Positions 6,233 to 6,876 of a stretch of 6,876 nucleotides of DNA are shown one piece after another. The notes beneath the pieces were generated by a model. The model was not told where the DNA came from. It did no database searches and saw nothing but the letters and a program-made list of their open reading frames with translations. Position numbers and translations under genes: made by a program. Source of the DNA: Galactobacter sp. (GTDB lineage Bacteria > Actinomycetota > Actinomycetes > Actinomycetales > Micrococcaceae). Each line of letters opens with the position of its first letter. The stretch's first letter is position 1. Where the stretch lies: the NCBI RefSeq assembly GCF_022712295.1, contig NZ_JALAGT010000207.1:1-6876 (forward strand). Reading direction: 5' to 3'.

Positions 6233-6876
6233 TGGCCGACGTGTGGCACGGCCACGCCCGCGGTTCCTCTGGTTACCGCCGCATGATCCTCGCCCTGTTC
6301 TGTGCTGGCATCGCCACCTTTGCGCAGTTGTACTCGGTGCAAGGCACGCTTCCTGCCTTGGCAGCGGCAGAGAACATCAGCGAGTCGCGGGCTGCATTGG
6401 CGGTCTCCGCGGCGACCCTGGGCCTGGCGGTCGCGGTGATCCCGTGGTCACGCGTGGCCGACCGACATGGCCGTCGTTCCACCATGCGTCTGGCCATCAG
6501 CGCCGCCGTGATCCTGGGACTGGCCGTTCCGTTCGCCCCGACCTTCGAGGTGCTGCTCGGGCTACGCTTCGTGGAGGGGCTGGCTCTGGGTGGGATCCCT
6601 GCCGTGGCCATGGCCTACCTGACGGAAGAGATCTCTCCGGTGGCCGCTGCCGTGGCAGGCGGTACCTATGTCTCCGGAACCAGCCTGGGTGGCCTGATGG
6701 GTCGGCTGCTGGCCGGCCCCCTCGGGGACGTGTTCACGTGGCGGGTGGGGACGTTCGCCGTCTCAGCGCTGGCCGCGTTGGCGGCAGTTGCGTTCTTCCT
6801 GCTGGCTCCTCGGCCGCGCGGTTTCGTGCCGGTGGTGAAGCATTCGGAGCGCGACCTCCCTCTGCTGAGCAAGCTC
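6232..6876 (+). CDS. MFS transporter, YnfM-like, 3' end outside the window
   Basis: An open frame of 215 codons runs from the ATG at 6232 to the edge with no stop, so about half of a normal 12-helix, 400-aa MFS protein is present. After a short His/Gly-rich N-terminus, TM1 lies near residues 19-41. The family motif A between TM2 and TM3 is seen as SRVADRHGRRS (73-83), with Ser in place of the first Gly. TM3 to TM6 follow, with a Gly-rich TM5 region (about 143-165) leading to GPLGDVFTWR, then TM6 (about 172-192). The charged stretch from about 193 onward would be the start of the central cytoplasmic loop. The overall pattern resembles the YnfM branch of proton-driven efflux carriers; the substrate cannot be assigned. 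A G-rich stretch (GGTGGGGG, 6220-6227) just upstream is a mediocre ribosome site, so coupling through the TGATG overlap with the protease gene is likely. Confidence 0.88.
   Translation, partial: MADVWHGHARGSSGYRRMILALFCAGIATFAQLYSVQGTLPALAAAENISESRAALAVSAATLGLAVAVIPWSRVADRHGRRSTMRLAISAAVILGLAVPFAPTFEVLLGLRFVEGLALGGIPAVAMAYLTEEISPVAAAVAGGTYVSGTSLGGLMGRLLAGPLGDVFTWRVGTFAVSALAALAAVAFFLLAPRPRGFVPVVKHSERDLPLLSKL

Noticed and set aside
6273..6872. Minus-strand open frames under the MFS gene
   Set aside because: The forward frame from 6232 is open to the edge and gives MFS motif A and several membrane helices. The reverse frames are Arg/Ala-rich shadows.

Overview
This 6.9-kb window is GC-rich with a strong G/C bias at third codon positions. 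It has GTG starts and very short start/stop overlaps. The gene families (a paired heterodimeric ABC exporter, an actinobacterial-type pentapeptide-repeat protein, a DUF3817 membrane protein) point to a high-GC actinobacterium. A Micrococcales/Micrococcaceae-type organism is my best guess from protein flavour, not a proven assignment. I see no rRNA, tRNA, CRISPR array, insertion sequence or phage gene.

Layout. Positions 1-230 are a leader with no convincing gene; they hold a clean 24-bp palindrome (90-113) and a weak -10-like hexamer. Positions 231-4785 form a tight three-gene, forward-strand operon. It consists of an ABC exporter half with a degenerate ATP site (231-1967), its partner half with a full catalytic site (1967-4108), and a pentapeptide-repeat protein (4105-4785). 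The successive junctions overlap by 1 and 4 bases, so translation is probably coupled. Positions 4821-5204 on the minus strand encode a small DUF3817 membrane protein that converges on the operon. An 86-bp divergent spacer with an imperfect palindrome separates it from a second forward operon. That operon has an intact CPBP-family (CAAX/Rce1-like) membrane metalloprotease (5291-6232), overlapping by one base an MFS transporter (6232 to the window edge, incomplete).

How the parts fit. The two ABC halves carry complementary defects. The first has Asp in place of the catalytic Glu and Gln in place of the switch His; the second has an altered signature motif. Together they would give one degenerate and one competent ATP site, as in TM287/288- or BmrCD-type exporters. 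The co-translated pentapeptide-repeat protein has an unbroken five-residue register over about 140 residues and should fold as a right-handed beta-helix. Exporter plus pentapeptide protein recalls the McbEF/McbG self-resistance arrangement for a gyrase poison, but no toxin biosynthesis gene is in view and the function here is inference. The protease and MFS genes may be co-expressed, but nothing in the sequence ties them to the first operon. I found no clearly new class of system; the exporter/pentapeptide cassette and the two palindromes are the items most worth following up.
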